This document shows positions 1 through 8,338 of a DNA stretch of 64,000 nucleotides, piece by piece. This DNA comes from Bacteroidota bacterium. Its GTDB lineage: Bacteria > Bacteroidota > Bacteroidia > AKYH767-A > 2013-40CM-41-45. The notes under the pieces are model-generated. The model saw nothing but the letters and a program-made list of their open reading frames with translations. It was not told the DNA's origin and made no database searches. The stretch lies in assembly GCA_016721305.1 (NCBI GenBank), contig JADKIH010000012.1, positions 47,928-111,927 of the forward strand. Reading direction: 5' to 3'. How positions within the stretch are numbered: the first letter of the stretch is position 1; each line of letters opens with the position of its first letter. Both the position numbers and the translations under genes were made by a program.

Positions 1-322
1 TTAGTAGAATCATACCATGTTGCCAGTGAGTCGCAGATATAATCGGATGCCGATAATGCCCAGGGCAAATGTTCACCGGCAACAAAATCACCCAAATAAG
101 CATTGTTGTTTTGAGGTTTACACATCACCTTATCACCAGAGTCGAATTGAATTAAAAATTCAACGATAGTGTCATTGTTCAAATCCAAAGCATAGGTAGC
201 GTTGGGAGTGGCGTCGGGTATGTCGGTGTAGATAACTTGCGAGTATAAGCTACTGTTAAAAAGAGTAATATAAAAGCAGCAGTAGAATGATACCTTTCCG
301 GGGATGTTATTTTTGTTTTCAT
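1..322 (-). CDS. Secreted protein, N-terminal part (runs off window; frameshifted)
   Basis: The gene starts at an ATG at 322 and runs off the left edge. The start codon and the body are in different frames. Restoring one T in the T5 run at 310-314 (A on the coding strand) joins the start to a hydrophobic signal peptide ending LYSQ, followed by QVIYTDIPDATPNATYALDL and an Asn/Asp-rich stretch. The mature start QVIYTDIPD and the DLNNDTIVEF motif resemble the T9SS protein at 3329-4162 (QILYTDYSPD, DVNQDGQNDF), so the two are probably related secreted proteins. The C-terminus is outside the window, so a sorting domain cannot be checked. Function unknown. Confidence 0.6.
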
Positions 323-375
323 TTTATAACGATAGGCAATCGGATTGCATTCGGTCTATTTTATAAAGATATAAT

Positions 376-951
376 TTATTGCCGGTTTTTGTAATGGATA
401 TTATGTGTTGATTTTACTATTTGGCACTTCTCATCCGTAGGCTTTCCGCTTGTCAACTCAAATTCTTCCAAAATCTTCCATTTCTCGCCATCCTTCTGCT
501 CAATAATACTAATTTTCCTAAAGCGTAAACTTGTCGGTAAATTTATTTCTCCAACCTGTTTAAAAATAGTGTCTGTACACACTGAGTTTCTTGGGTGCAT
601 TAAAGTGATATGTGCCACTTGCTTTCTTGGATTATCAATAAGCCCGGTTAAAACTTGTCTGCGTAATTCCTCAAACTCCTTATTGTCGCCTTTTGCAGGA
701 AGAAAAAGTCCTTTCCCATTGTCGAATCTTTCAATTATGCCAAAGCTAATTTCAATGCCGGTCTGTGTCAAAGAAAGAATGTTTGATCTTACTTTTTCAA
801 GATTTCCAATTTCATCTTCTCTGCATAAAGTAACGTGAGCCTTTATGAGTTCAAATTGTATGGGGTTAAATTCTTGTCTTATCTGCTCGATTGTTATGGC
901 ATCGGGCGGTTCTACAAAAAGAGTTAATTGTCTGCGAATATTTGAGGTCAC
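376..951 (-). CDS. 2H phosphoesterase / 2'-5' RNA ligase family protein
   Basis: The 191-aa protein has the two catalytic HxT motifs of the 2H phosphoesterase fold: HVT at residues 39-41 and HIT at 114-116, about 75 residues apart and each on a predicted beta strand, as in the LigT/2'-5' RNA ligase superfamily. Members hydrolyse or form 2',5' or 2',3'-cyclic phosphodiester bonds in RNA or nucleotides, and the true substrate is usually unknown. No signal peptide, so cytoplasmic. The last 20 residues after the fold are polar and probably disordered. It lies in an AT-rich block of unrelated small genes, suggesting an accessory origin. Confidence 0.75.
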   Translation of the reverse strand: MTSNIRRQLTLFVEPPDAITIEQIRQEFNPIQFELIKAHVTLCREDEIGNLEKVRSNILSLTQTGIEISFGIIERFDNGKGLFLPAKGDNKEFEELRRQVLTGLIDNPRKQVAHITLMHPRNSVCTDTIFKQVGEINLPTSLRFRKISIIEQKDGEKWKILEEFELTSGKPTDEKCQIVKSTHNIHYKNRQ

Positions 952-1025
952 GTTTGTCAGGATTTGGATTATTAGAGAGAACCAAACTTGAAGGAATCCA
1001 TGCTAGGGGGAATGCAACACCTTCG

Positions 1026-1517
1026 TTAGTGATTGTTTTTCAAACTGTCAAATCGAATCAAAAAATAGTTGTCCTTATCAAGTTTTATTTGATTATGATC
1101 ATCTAATGGAAAAACGTCTCCTGTAGATCCAATTATTGAATCATCGCGTCGTAGTTCTTTCCAGTCAGTATGTTCGTTAGGGTATTTCCAAGCCCAATAA
1201 CTACTATCCATGTCACTGTATCTTTGAATTAGGAATCTATTCGTTGGAATACCATTATGTTTTTTCAGGTCATGCAATATTACGGTGTCGCCTGAAAGTG
1301 TATATAATCCAGTGTAGCAGCCATTATCCATAAAGTCACCATCACAAAATTGGTATCTGTTTTTTGTATATAGTTCCCAATAAATTACACCAAAACCTGA
1401 TTCAACCGGCCCGGCATGGAAGATTTTATCTTTCTCGTCTACTTTTATCTCTTGATTACAACTTATCAATAGTGATAAAAATGAAAGCACTAATGCAATA
1501 TTTCGGAATGTATTCAT
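1026..1517 (-). CDS. Hypothetical lipoprotein
   Basis: Starting at the internal ATG at 1517 gives a clean lipoprotein signal: MNTFRNIALVLSF, a hydrophobic stretch, then the lipobox LISC with the cysteine at residue 20. A start 30 bases further upstream would only add a polar extension. The mature part is about 143 aa, rich in Asp, Tyr and Trp, with a passage (FCDGDFMDNGCYTGLYTLSGD) typical of small beta-rich lipoproteins that describe no known enzyme. I do not recognise a family. It is probably membrane-anchored and faces the periplasm or outer surface. Neighbours are unrelated, so context gives no function. Confidence 0.6.
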   Translation of the reverse strand: MNTFRNIALVLSFLSLLISCNQEIKVDEKDKIFHAGPVESGFGVIYWELYTKNRYQFCDGDFMDNGCYTGLYTLSGDTVILHDLKKHNGIPTNRFLIQRYSDMDSSYWAWKYPNEHTDWKELRRDDSIIGSTGDVFPLDDHNQIKLDKDNYFLIRFDSLKNNH

Positions 1518-1599
1518 AAAAGTATCGGTAACATGTCTATTTGCCATATTAAGTGCCTACCTTAATGCAGAATGGAACTTTCCGCTCATCGGAGTGCTA

Positions 1600-2268
1600 T
1601 CATTTGGCCTTTTCAAGTCTATCATTTACGATATATTTTATTTCCCCAGTCCCGATAATAGTTGCACCCTCTCTAAATTCAAATCCCATACCTTCTGTCA
1701 GGCAACCCGTATAAAAGTCCGGTGATAATATCTTTATTTTTGCATCAACGGTGTCTCCGGGAAAAACAGTTTCCTTATCAATAAATGTTTGTTGCCCCGA
1801 AGATTCCTTTTCGATGAAGTCGAACTTTACTTGTGGTCTGTAACCGCTTCTAGCAGGAGTTTGTCTGCCCCCTTGTACTGTTGTCCTATATTGCAGTTTT
1901 GCAATGAAATCAGTCTTTATAAATTCTTGCTCATAAAAGTCAAGAATGTTTTCTACAATTTTATCAAAGCTATTTTCATTGCAAAATCTCGCCGAAGTGT
2001 CAATGAGTTCAGCTATTGAACTTCCCGCTACACACTGCCAAATATTATGCCCGTTAAACTTTCTTGCGTCAATTTTCTCAATTGTTAATGGAGAGCCGAA
2101 ATACTCGTTAAGTTCTCTAACAAAATCAGCGATTTTATGTTGGTTGTATGTCGGCCAGTCGTTCATTGCATTTAAAAAAAGGACAGTAATTTCTTTCAAT
2201 TTATGGTCCTCCTGGTCGAGGTCAACCAAACTCCATAGTGTCGAATATGTTTCAATTTTGTTGTCCAC
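1600..2268 (-). CDS. Unknown N-terminal domain fused to an EF-Tu domain 3-like barrel
   Basis: The 222-aa protein has two parts. Residues 1-115 are helical and unrecognised. Residues about 119-211 align with domain 3 of elongation factor Tu: GGRQTP (133-138) and SGYRPQVKF (141-149) match the EF-Tu GGRHTPF..GYRPQ signature; FPGDTV (169-174) matches the MPGDN turn; and GMGFEFREGATIIGTGEI (193-210) matches the closing GLRFAIREGGRTVGAGVV strand pair. There is no GTPase domain and no domain 2. In EF-Tu this barrel contacts tRNA and EF-Ts, so binding of tRNA or the translation machinery is possible, but that is inference. It might also be an immunity-type protein. The surrounding genes are accessory. 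Confidence 0.6.
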   Translation of the reverse strand: MDNKIETYSTLWSLVDLDQEDHKLKEITVLFLNAMNDWPTYNQHKIADFVRELNEYFGSPLTIEKIDARKFNGHNIWQCVAGSSIAELIDTSARFCNENSFDKIVENILDFYEQEFIKTDFIAKLQYRTTVQGGRQTPARSGYRPQVKFDFIEKESSGQQTFIDKETVFPGDTVDAKIKILSPDFYTGCLTEGMGFEFREGATIIGTGEIKYIVNDRLEKAK

Positions 2269-2284
2269 TGTTTCGTTGTCTTAA

Positions 2285-2780
2285 GCTTACCTATACCGTC
2301 CAAGCCCCTGCTTGGCGAAATTTTAAGCGTCAAAAATTTCGTGCTTAGTTTACGCAAGTCGTAGCGTTATTCCGCTTGATATAGGCCCCCGCCAAATTAT
2401 AGCGAATATCATTATTTTTCTATCTTTCAAGCATACAAGTTTTCCTATTGATGGTGATTAGTTCGGAGATTAATATTTAAGAGCTTGAGCAAGCAACTTC
2501 TGTATTCCCGTCGGAATCACGCTACCACTTGCCTATTGAAATTGCGAAAGCAATGACGCATAAGATTCCGCCGAGCGAGTGGATAATAATTCGCAAGCTG
2601 GCAAAGGCGGATTTTGAAAACTGTCCAAACCACTTGCACTTACTTTATTCAAATATACGAACCTTCACAAGTGGAGGCAAATAAATTATATTTCAGCGAA
2701 GTAGGCCTTGACTTATGCTTCAGCCCTTGCAAATAAGCCGCTTGTTGTTATAAGATGGCCGTTGCACGCAGCTTAACAAC
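2285..2780. other. 500-bp spacer with short inverted repeats, no gene seen
   Basis: No reading frame with protein-like composition is visible. The spacer holds several short stem-forming stretches: CCAAGC facing GCTTGG at about 2300-2315, GCGAAATTTT facing AAAAATTTCG nearby, and the GC-rich AAGCCGCTTGTTGTTATAAG near 2738. The last resembles the structured junctions between accessory genes in many Bacteroidota. It may be remains of cassette junctions or degraded genes. Confidence 0.35.
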
Positions 2781-3170
2781 CTACTGCTTAGTCAGTCCTT
2801 TAAAAATGTCTGACCATTGATTGTCTTCCGGTTGAAAAGAAACAAATTTATTCTCGTTTCCTTTTTGAATTTTTATTCGTCCACATTTCTCACATACAAA
2901 CATTTCGCTTTCGAATTTTACGTTATATCTGCAAATAATGTCGTTAACAACTGACGAGTTTGGAAGAGTTTTATAAATATCGGAACCAAAATAATTATTT
3001 AGCCAATTGTCGCGCTCGCCTTTTCGAATGGCTTCTATAAATGCTTCGATGTCCTCCGTTTGAGTGTCAATTGCCTCTTTGTCTTGGTCGCGGACAAAAT
3101 GTGCCTTATAAATAATGTTGTCCGTTTGATCAACTATTAAATGTCCGCATACACAACCTAATTTACTCAT
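2781..3170 (-). CDS. Hypothetical zinc-ribbon-like protein
   Basis: This 129-aa protein carries two cysteine pairs that could bind one zinc: C6-V-C8-G-H near the N-terminus and CEKCGRI near residue 95 (pattern CxxCG). The middle is acidic and helical (DIEAFIEAIRKGERDNWLNNYF). The arrangement suggests a small treble-clef or zinc-ribbon protein, but the family is not known to me. There is no signal peptide. The structured spacer at 3190-3305 lies upstream of the start and the long spacer 2285-2780 lies downstream, as for a stand-alone cassette gene. Confidence 0.55.
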   Translation of the reverse strand: MSKLGCVCGHLIVDQTDNIIYKAHFVRDQDKEAIDTQTEDIEAFIEAIRKGERDNWLNNYFGSDIYKTLPNSSVVNDIICRYNVKFESEMFVCEKCGRIKIQKGNENKFVSFQPEDNQWSDIFKGLTKQ

Positions 3171-3189
3171 ATTTGTCGATGTTGATTAA

Positions 3190-3305
3190 TGTGTCGTCTT
3201 CAACGGCTTACTAATAACGTTTAAAAGCTTGCCGCTGTGGCGGAGTTAAGTTAAGTGTTTTCAGAATTAAGGAGTGTGGCCATATCGGTAAGGTAAATGT
3301 TAGGC
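3190..3305 (-). repeat. Candidate attC-like structured spacer
   Basis: Read on the coding strand, the spacer begins GCCTAAC, a fit to the attC R'' box RYYYAAC, and ends near AACGTTATTAG. It contains the GC-rich stem CCGCCACAGCGG. The far end does not match the canonical GTTRRRY box, so this is at best a divergent recombination site. I recall similar spacers between accessory genes in other Bacteroidota genomes. It may alternatively be only a terminator-like repeat. Confidence 0.3.
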
Positions 3306-3328
3306 GCAGGTACTTTTCTTCAATCGAT

Positions 3329-4162
3329 TCAGTCAGTAATTACTAATTTTCCTTTTCCTATAACTTTATCATCTTCCATCAATTGAATAAAATAAACACC
3401 GCTTGTTAAATTATCGCGTTGCAAAGTTAATGTCTGTCCGGAGATATTTTTTATTTCTTTAATACGCATTCCAATAACGTTGCTAATTGTAAGTGAAGCA
3501 TTTTTTAATTGATTTGCTGCCTGCAAAATTGTTTGTTCCCGGAAAGGGTTTGGAAATAAATTAATAGAATTATTATGATTTAATTCAGTAATGCCAATTG
3601 TTTGCCCGCAACAGATATTTGAATCAGGTATTAAATTGACTGCTGCATCATAAATAGTGATAGCTGAATAAGCAGTTGTTAAAATCCTAAACCAACCATA
3701 ATGTATATTACTATTGAGTATAACACGAAAAGGATAGTATTCTGTAACAGTAGATGGTGGACCACAATATGGATACTCAGGTCCCTCTTGACTGAATAAG
3801 GCATTGTTTTCATACATGAGGCTTGCACCAACTACACATTGACCACTATCTAAAAATAATCTCCCGCAATTACTACTGGAAACAGTGTCGTTTATTGCCA
3901 ATCCATTTTGTGGATCAATGCCTAAAATGCGATTGCGATAATTCCAACAACACATTTGGTGTTCGTAAAAAAAATAGGAATTACAAATAATAATGAAATC
4001 GTTCTGACCATCCTGATTGACATCCACATAATTAGAATCAATGTGACCATCAGGCAAGCAAGTTCCATATTCGTCCGGTGAGTAATCTGTGTAAAGTATT
4101 TGACTAAATGATTGTGATAAAGTCATAGTAACGAATGCCGTCAAAAGAATTATTTTTTTCAT
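3329..4162 (-). CDS. Secreted protein with type IX secretion (T9SS) type A sorting domain
   Basis: The 277-aa protein starts with a signal peptide (MKKIILLTAFVTMTLSQSFSQ) cleaved before ILYTD. The middle has a calcium-loop-like DVNQDGQNDF and many cysteines (about ten), suggesting disulfides in an extracellular domain of unknown function. Residues from about 190 form a type A T9SS C-terminal domain: INLFPNPF, then LTISNVIGMRIKEIKNISGQ, LTSGVYFIQL and a final basic strand KGKLVITD. The protein should be carried across the outer membrane by the PorU/V machinery. The N-terminal part resembles the partial protein at the left edge of the window. Confidence 0.8.
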   Translation of the reverse strand: MKKIILLTAFVTMTLSQSFSQILYTDYSPDEYGTCLPDGHIDSNYVDVNQDGQNDFIIICNSYFFYEHQMCCWNYRNRILGIDPQNGLAINDTVSSSNCGRLFLDSGQCVVGASLMYENNALFSQEGPEYPYCGPPSTVTEYYPFRVILNSNIHYGWFRILTTAYSAITIYDAAVNLIPDSNICCGQTIGITELNHNNSINLFPNPFREQTILQAANQLKNASLTISNVIGMRIKEIKNISGQTLTLQRDNLTSGVYFIQLMEDDKVIGKGKLVITD

Positions 4163-4207
4163 GTTGTTAAAAATTAGTCGTGTTGTTTATTTGGATGCCC
4201 GGAATTG

Positions 4208-4359
4208 CGCATAACGAAGAAGGGATTAAAGAAGTAAAAAAAAGAAGGGTTTAGAAGCACTACTGTTCGTTTACCTGCACTGTTCATTAGAAGCTCAACT
4301 CTTTGTTTACCTATCAAAGCCCTTCTTTTTTTTATTTCTTTTAAACTTGATGTTATGCG
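4208..4359 (-). repeat. 152-bp imperfect inverted repeat between genes
   Basis: The outer ends are CGCATAAC (4208-4215) and its exact complement GTTATGCG (4352-4359). Inside, arms at 4226-4252 and 4317-4344 pair over about 27 bp with few mismatches (TAAAAAAAAGAAGGG and its complement). The central loop of about 65 bp has a repeated TGTTTACCT. An overall imperfect stem with conserved AAC/GTT ends is what attC recombination sites look like, although the outer boxes do not fit RYYYAAC exactly. It could also terminate the gene ending at 4399. Confidence 0.45.
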
Positions 4360-4398
4360 AATACTCTACTCTCGTCATGAAATGTTTTTGTTGCATGT

Positions 4399-4845
4399 TT
4401 ACGATTTATCCTTTTTCGTCCATGAAGCCCAACCTTGTTCGTGCCATAGTTCCATTTGAAAATCCTGATAAAGCTTTTTAAATATTATTGCTCTTTCAAT
4501 AGTTGCAGCGGGAATTATAACCTCTTGCTCGCATTTCACTGTTGTTATGTACCACAATTTATTATTTTCCATTTTAGGTTCGATTCTACTGGTCATAACA
4601 GTTGAAATGCGCCACTCGAAACTTTCTTCCCAAAACGAATTAGTATGGATTGCATTTTCTACTTGTTTGATCTCAGCTTCCGTTGCAGAATATTCGCTAA
4701 TCTTTTTTAAATAGGGTTTATATGGCGATGGCTTGGATTTATGAACTGTTTTTGCCTTGATGCCAAACTTCTCAAACATTTCTTGGTCATAATCTTCATC
4801 ACCATTTTCGATTTTCTTGAATTTCAAAAAGTCAAATAGTCCCAT
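4399..4845 (-). CDS. Hypothetical protein
   Basis: The 148-aa protein starts MGLFDFLKFKK, a leader common to small cytoplasmic proteins of unknown role in Bacteroidota. It has no signal peptide or membrane segment. The body is a mixed alpha/beta domain with a Trp-rich region (FWEESFEW, LWYITTV, LWHEQGWASWTKK). No family recognised. It is the last gene of the accessory block before the core gene fumC. Confidence 0.5.
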   Translation of the reverse strand: MGLFDFLKFKKIENGDEDYDQEMFEKFGIKAKTVHKSKPSPYKPYLKKISEYSATEAEIKQVENAIHTNSFWEESFEWRISTVMTSRIEPKMENNKLWYITTVKCEQEVIIPAATIERAIIFKKLYQDFQMELWHEQGWASWTKKDKS

Positions 4846-5040
4846 ACAAAATTTCTAAAATAACAATTTAACATAACCCATCAACCAAAACCAAAACTTC
4901 ATCGCTACTCAACTTCCCAATAAAAATACCATTTCCCTCATTCACTCCAAATAAAACTGATCATGGAAAAGTGAAACAAAGTCTCAATTCTATCAAGTCA
5001 CAATCCTCTATGAATACAGAACACAGCAACGAAAGAGCAA

Positions 5041-5092
5041 AAAATTAGCTAATCAGCCCACCAGCTAATTAGCTAATAAAAATAACTAAGTA
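5041..5092. repeat. Short AGCTAAT repeat
   Basis: Several copies of TTAGCTAAT/AGCTAATTAG in the gap downstream of fumC. The same word forms long arrays at 34.4-34.8 kb and 37.0 kb. Confidence 0.6.
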
Positions 5093-5108
5093 AAAAGAAA
5101 GCCTCCGC

Positions 5109-6509
5109 CTAACGCAGGTCGCCAACCATCTCCTCCGGCCTCACCCACTCATCAAACTGCTCCGAAGTCACATAGCCAAGATCGATGGCTGTTTGCTTCA
5201 GAGTCTTGCCTTGCTTGTGAGCTGTCTGGGCGATTTCGGCGGCTTTGTAGTAGCCGATTTTGGTGTTGAGCGATGTTACGAGCATGAGTGAATTATGCAG
5301 GTGGGCATCGATGTTTTCTTTGATTGGTGCTAAACCGATGGCGCATTTATCGTTGAATGATACGCAAACATCTCCGATCAATCGTGCTGAGTGAAGGAAG
5401 TTGTAAATCATTACGGGTTTGAATACGTTGAGTTCGAAATGTCCGGTGGCACCTCCTACGTTGATGGCTACGTCGTTTCCTAACACTTGTGCAGCAACCA
5501 TTGTCATGGCTTCGCATTGTGTAGGATTTACTTTACCGGGCATGATGGATGAACCCGGTTCGTTATCCGGAATAAACAATTCGCCGATACCGCAACGTGG
5601 GCCTGATGAAAGCAAACGAATATCGTTCGCAATTTTCATCAATGAGCAGGCAACAGTTTTCAATGCTCCGTGTGCTTCTACGATGGCATCGTGAGCAGCA
5701 AGGGCTTCGAATTTATTTTCGGCCGTTACAAACGGAATTCCGGTGAGCTTGGCAATGTGCTTGGCTACGTTTTCTGAATAACCTTTTGGTGTGTTGATTC
5801 CTGTTCCTACAGCCGTTCCGCCAAGAGCGAGTTCGGCTAAGTGAGCGAGAGTATGATCAATCGCACGCAGACCATGATCGAGCTGAGAAACGTATCCGCT
5901 GATTTCCTGTCCGAGTGTGAGCGGCGTTGCATCCATTAAGTGCGTACGACCGATTTTCACCACGCCCATGAACTCTTTCGATTTCTGTGCAAGCGTGTCG
6001 CGCAATTTTTTAATTCCCGGGATTGTGGTGTGCACGAGAGCGATGTACGCTGCAATGTGCATAGCTGTTGGGAATGTATCGTTCGATGATTGTGATTTGT
6101 TCACATCGTCGTTCGGGTGAATAATTTTCTTTTCGTCGAGCAAACTGCCACCGCTGATTACGTGAGCGCGGTAAGCGATCACTTCGTTCACATTCATATT
6201 CGACTGAGTACCAGAACCCGTTTGCCATACGACGAGCGGAAACATATCGTAATGTTTGCCGTCCAGAATTTCGTCGCACACCTGGCCGATTAAATCAGCT
6301 TTCTCCTTAGGTAAAACTCCCGCATCGAGATTCGTCAGTGCTGCTGCTTTTTTCAAATAAGCAAAAGCACGAATAATTTCTCTCGGCATCTTATTGATGT
6401 CCTGAGCAATTTTGAAATTGTCGATTGAACGTTGTGTCTGTGCCCCCCAATATACATCGGCAGGAACTTCGACTACACCCATGGTGTCTTTTTCTTTGCG
6501 AGTACTCAT
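5109..6509 (-). CDS. fumC: Fumarate hydratase class II
   Basis: This enzyme interconverts fumarate and malate in the TCA cycle, as an iron-independent cytoplasmic homotetramer. The 466-aa length is normal. Family motifs are all present: GSGTQSNMNVNE near residue 98, SSNDTFPTAMH near 140, TAVGTGIN near 236, and the fumarase/aspartase signature GSSIMPGKVNP near 320, whose loop carries the catalytic serine. The C-terminus is complete. An arsC-like gene ends 19 bases upstream on the same strand, so the two are probably co-transcribed. Nothing unusual. Confidence 0.96.
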   Translation of the reverse strand: MSTRKEKDTMGVVEVPADVYWGAQTQRSIDNFKIAQDINKMPREIIRAFAYLKKAAALTNLDAGVLPKEKADLIGQVCDEILDGKHYDMFPLVVWQTGSGTQSNMNVNEVIAYRAHVISGGSLLDEKKIIHPNDDVNKSQSSNDTFPTAMHIAAYIALVHTTIPGIKKLRDTLAQKSKEFMGVVKIGRTHLMDATPLTLGQEISGYVSQLDHGLRAIDHTLAHLAELALGGTAVGTGINTPKGYSENVAKHIAKLTGIPFVTAENKFEALAAHDAIVEAHGALKTVACSLMKIANDIRLLSSGPRCGIGELFIPDNEPGSSIMPGKVNPTQCEAMTMVAAQVLGNDVAINVGGATGHFELNVFKPVMIYNFLHSARLIGDVCVSFNDKCAIGLAPIKENIDAHLHNSLMLVTSLNTKIGYYKAAEIAQTAHKQGKTLKQTAIDLGYVTSEQFDEWVRPEEMVGDLR

Positions 6510-6528
6510 GATGTTTGAATATTACTGA

Positions 6529-6882
6529 TTAAAACTTTGATAGAATGTCTAATATTTTCTCAATCGGACGACCAATAATCGCCTTGCCATCTCTGACAAC
6601 GATAGGTCGTTCAATTAGTATCGGATTATCGTGAAGGATCTTAATCCACTCCGTATTCGAAATCTTCTTCCCGTCGTATTTCTCTTTGTACAACGACTCT
6701 TTCTTCCGAACGAGGTCTTCTGCTTTTATCCCAAGCATTTTCAACAACTCTTTCAATTCCTTCTGCGTTGGCACGTCACGAACGTATTCAACGAGCTCGT
6801 AATCCTCATCGGTGTTTTCCTTGATGAGAGCGAGAGCGTTTTTGCAAGTGCTGCAGGTGGATTTGAAATAGACTTTTAACAT
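6529..6882 (-). CDS. ArsC/Spx-family reductase-like protein
   Basis: The 117-aa protein has the thioredoxin-like fold of the ArsC/Spx family, with the redox motif CSTC at residues 10-13. Typical ArsC features follow, including KKESLYKEKY near 60 and a Gly/Arg motif (IGRPIEKIL) at the end. The CxxC arrangement is more like the Spx/YffB subgroup than classical arsenate reductase, so arsenate as substrate is not certain. Located immediately upstream of fumC on the same strand and not near other arsenic genes, which argues against a dedicated arsenic role. Confidence 0.75.
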   Translation of the reverse strand: MLKVYFKSTCSTCKNALALIKENTDEDYELVEYVRDVPTQKELKELLKMLGIKAEDLVRKKESLYKEKYDGKKISNTEWIKILHDNPILIERPIVVRDGKAIIGRPIEKILDILSKF

Positions 6883-7010
6883 ACTTATAAATTATGAATT
6901 CAGAATTATGAATTATGAAGCCTGAAGTTTGAATTATGAATTATGAATTATGAATTATGAATTAAGAAGCTAGAGTTCAGAATTCATAATTCTAAATTCT
7001 GAATTCAAAA
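6883..7010. repeat. ATTATGA heptamer array
   Basis: The gap between prfB and the arsC-like gene is filled with the 7-bp word ATTATGA (as GAATTATGAATTATGAATT), with variants such as GAATTCAGAATT. The right half carries the inverse form ATTCATAATTCTAAATTCTG, so the two halves can pair. Confidence 0.8.
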
Positions 7011-8097
7011 TTAGCTCTTGCTAAACTCCATCAGATACGCCTTCATAAACTCATTCAGATCCCCATCCATCACCCCCTGCACATCCGAAGTCTCATAATC
7101 CGTCCGATTGTCTTTTACAAGCTTATACGGATGGAAAACATACGAGCGAATCTGAGAGCCCCATTCGATCTTCTTCTTCGTGGCTTCCTGAGCGGCTTTG
7201 GCTTCGTTGCGTTTGCGGATTTCGAGTTCGTACAATTGAGAGCGGAGCATTTTCATGGCTCGTTCTTTATTGCCGCCCTGCGAACGTTCAACCTGACACA
7301 CAACAACGATTCCCGTAGGTAAGTGAGTGATCTGAACTTTCGTCTCCACTTTATTTACGTTCTGTCCTCCTGCTCCACCGGAACGGGAAGTTTGAATTTC
7401 GATATCGGCGTCTTTGATTTCTATTTCGATGGTATCATCGACGATCGGATAAGCGAATACAGATGCGAATGACGTATGTCGTCGTGCGTTTGAATCGAAC
7501 GGCGAGATCCGCACCAAACGATGCACACCGCTTTCCGTTTTCAGATAACCGTAAGCGAAATCACCTTCGAATTCGAGCGTGCCCGATTTGATACCTGCAC
7601 CATCGCCTAGCTGACGATCTACTTCCGTCACCTTATAACCGTTTTTCTCGCCCCACATGATGTACATGCGCATGAGCATCTCGGCCCAGTCCTGGCTCTC
7701 TGTACCACCGGCACCCGAGTTAATGTTCAGGATGGCATTAAGCTGATCTTCTTCGGCGCCAAGCATACGCTTGAACTCCATATTATCGAGCAGCTTTAAA
7801 GAATGGTTGTAGTGATCGTCGACTTCCTGTTCCGTAGCAGCACCTTCTTTCAAAAACTCGAACAGCACACCGAGGTCTTCGGTCGATTTGTTCAATTCGC
7901 TAAATGGTACGGTCCAGTTTTTTGTCTGGTTAATTCCTTTTAGAATCTGTTGAGCCTTTTTGGGTTCATTCCAGAATTCCGGAGCATGGGTGAACTCTTC
8001 TTGTTCTTTGATAAATTTCTGTTTACCATCGATGTCAAAGATACCTCCTCAAAGCTTCGACGCGCTCCTTAATCTCTTTTAATTGGTCAGTTGTCAT
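7011..8097 (-). CDS. prfB: Peptide chain release factor 2, programmed +1 frameshift
   Basis: RF2 reads UAA and UGA stop codons and releases the finished peptide. The first frame starts at ATG 8097 and reads MTTDQLKEIKERVEALRRYL, then hits an in-frame TGA at 8035-8037. A +1 shift on CTT TGA C continues as YLDIDGKQKF into the main frame, giving about 361 aa, close to the family norm. The shift site is textbook: a Shine-Dalgarno-like AGGAGG three bases before CTT TGA C. Downstream are the specificity motif SPF (RISPFDSNAR), and the catalytic GGQ (SGGAGGQNVNKVETK). Regulation is autogenous: low RF2 favours the frameshift. Confidence 0.97.
8034..8052 (-). promoter_or_regulatory. prfB recoding site
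   Basis: On the coding strand the site reads AGG AGG TAT CTT TGA C. The purine-rich AGGAGG pairs with 16S rRNA, the P-site CTT slips +1 and the slow UGA triggers the slip. This arrangement is the same as in E. coli prfB. Confidence 0.95.
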
Positions 8098-8119
8098 AAG
8101 TGGGGCGAAGATAATCATT

Positions 8120-8275
8120 ATTTCCCGCAGAAAACCAGAAAAATATTTCCCGCAGATTTCGCAGAGTACGCAGATGACGCAAATCCATTAGTAAACGCAC
8201 TCACAAAAAAGCTTCTGCGAAATCTGCCTCATCCGCGAAATCTGCGGGAAACAGCGTAGCTCGATTCCCCGCAGA
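8120..8275. repeat. Inverted arrays of a 9-bp word (CGCAGATnn)
   Basis: The left arm has TTTCCCGCAGATTTCGCAGA and further 9-bp steps CGCAGAGTA, CGCAGATGA, CGCAAATCC. The right arm carries the complement, ending AAATCTGCGGGAAA. The arms can fold into a long stem around an AT-rich loop. The same TTTCCCGCAGATAGCGCAGA occurs at about 44345-44390, so it is dispersed. Confidence 0.7.
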
Positions 8276-8338
8276 GCCGCTTAAATAAATTTTGATTTCC
8301 ACACCCTCGATTTGGGCTGTTGATTTTTGGCTTTTGCC

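Noticed and set aside
891..1106. Plus-strand frame opposite the 2H phosphoesterase and lipoprotein genes
   Set aside because: It is antisense to better genes and has no recognisable features.
6529..6882. Arsenate reductase in an arsenic-resistance operon
   Set aside because: The neighbour is fumC, no arsenite pump is present, and the motif suits the broader ArsC/Spx family.
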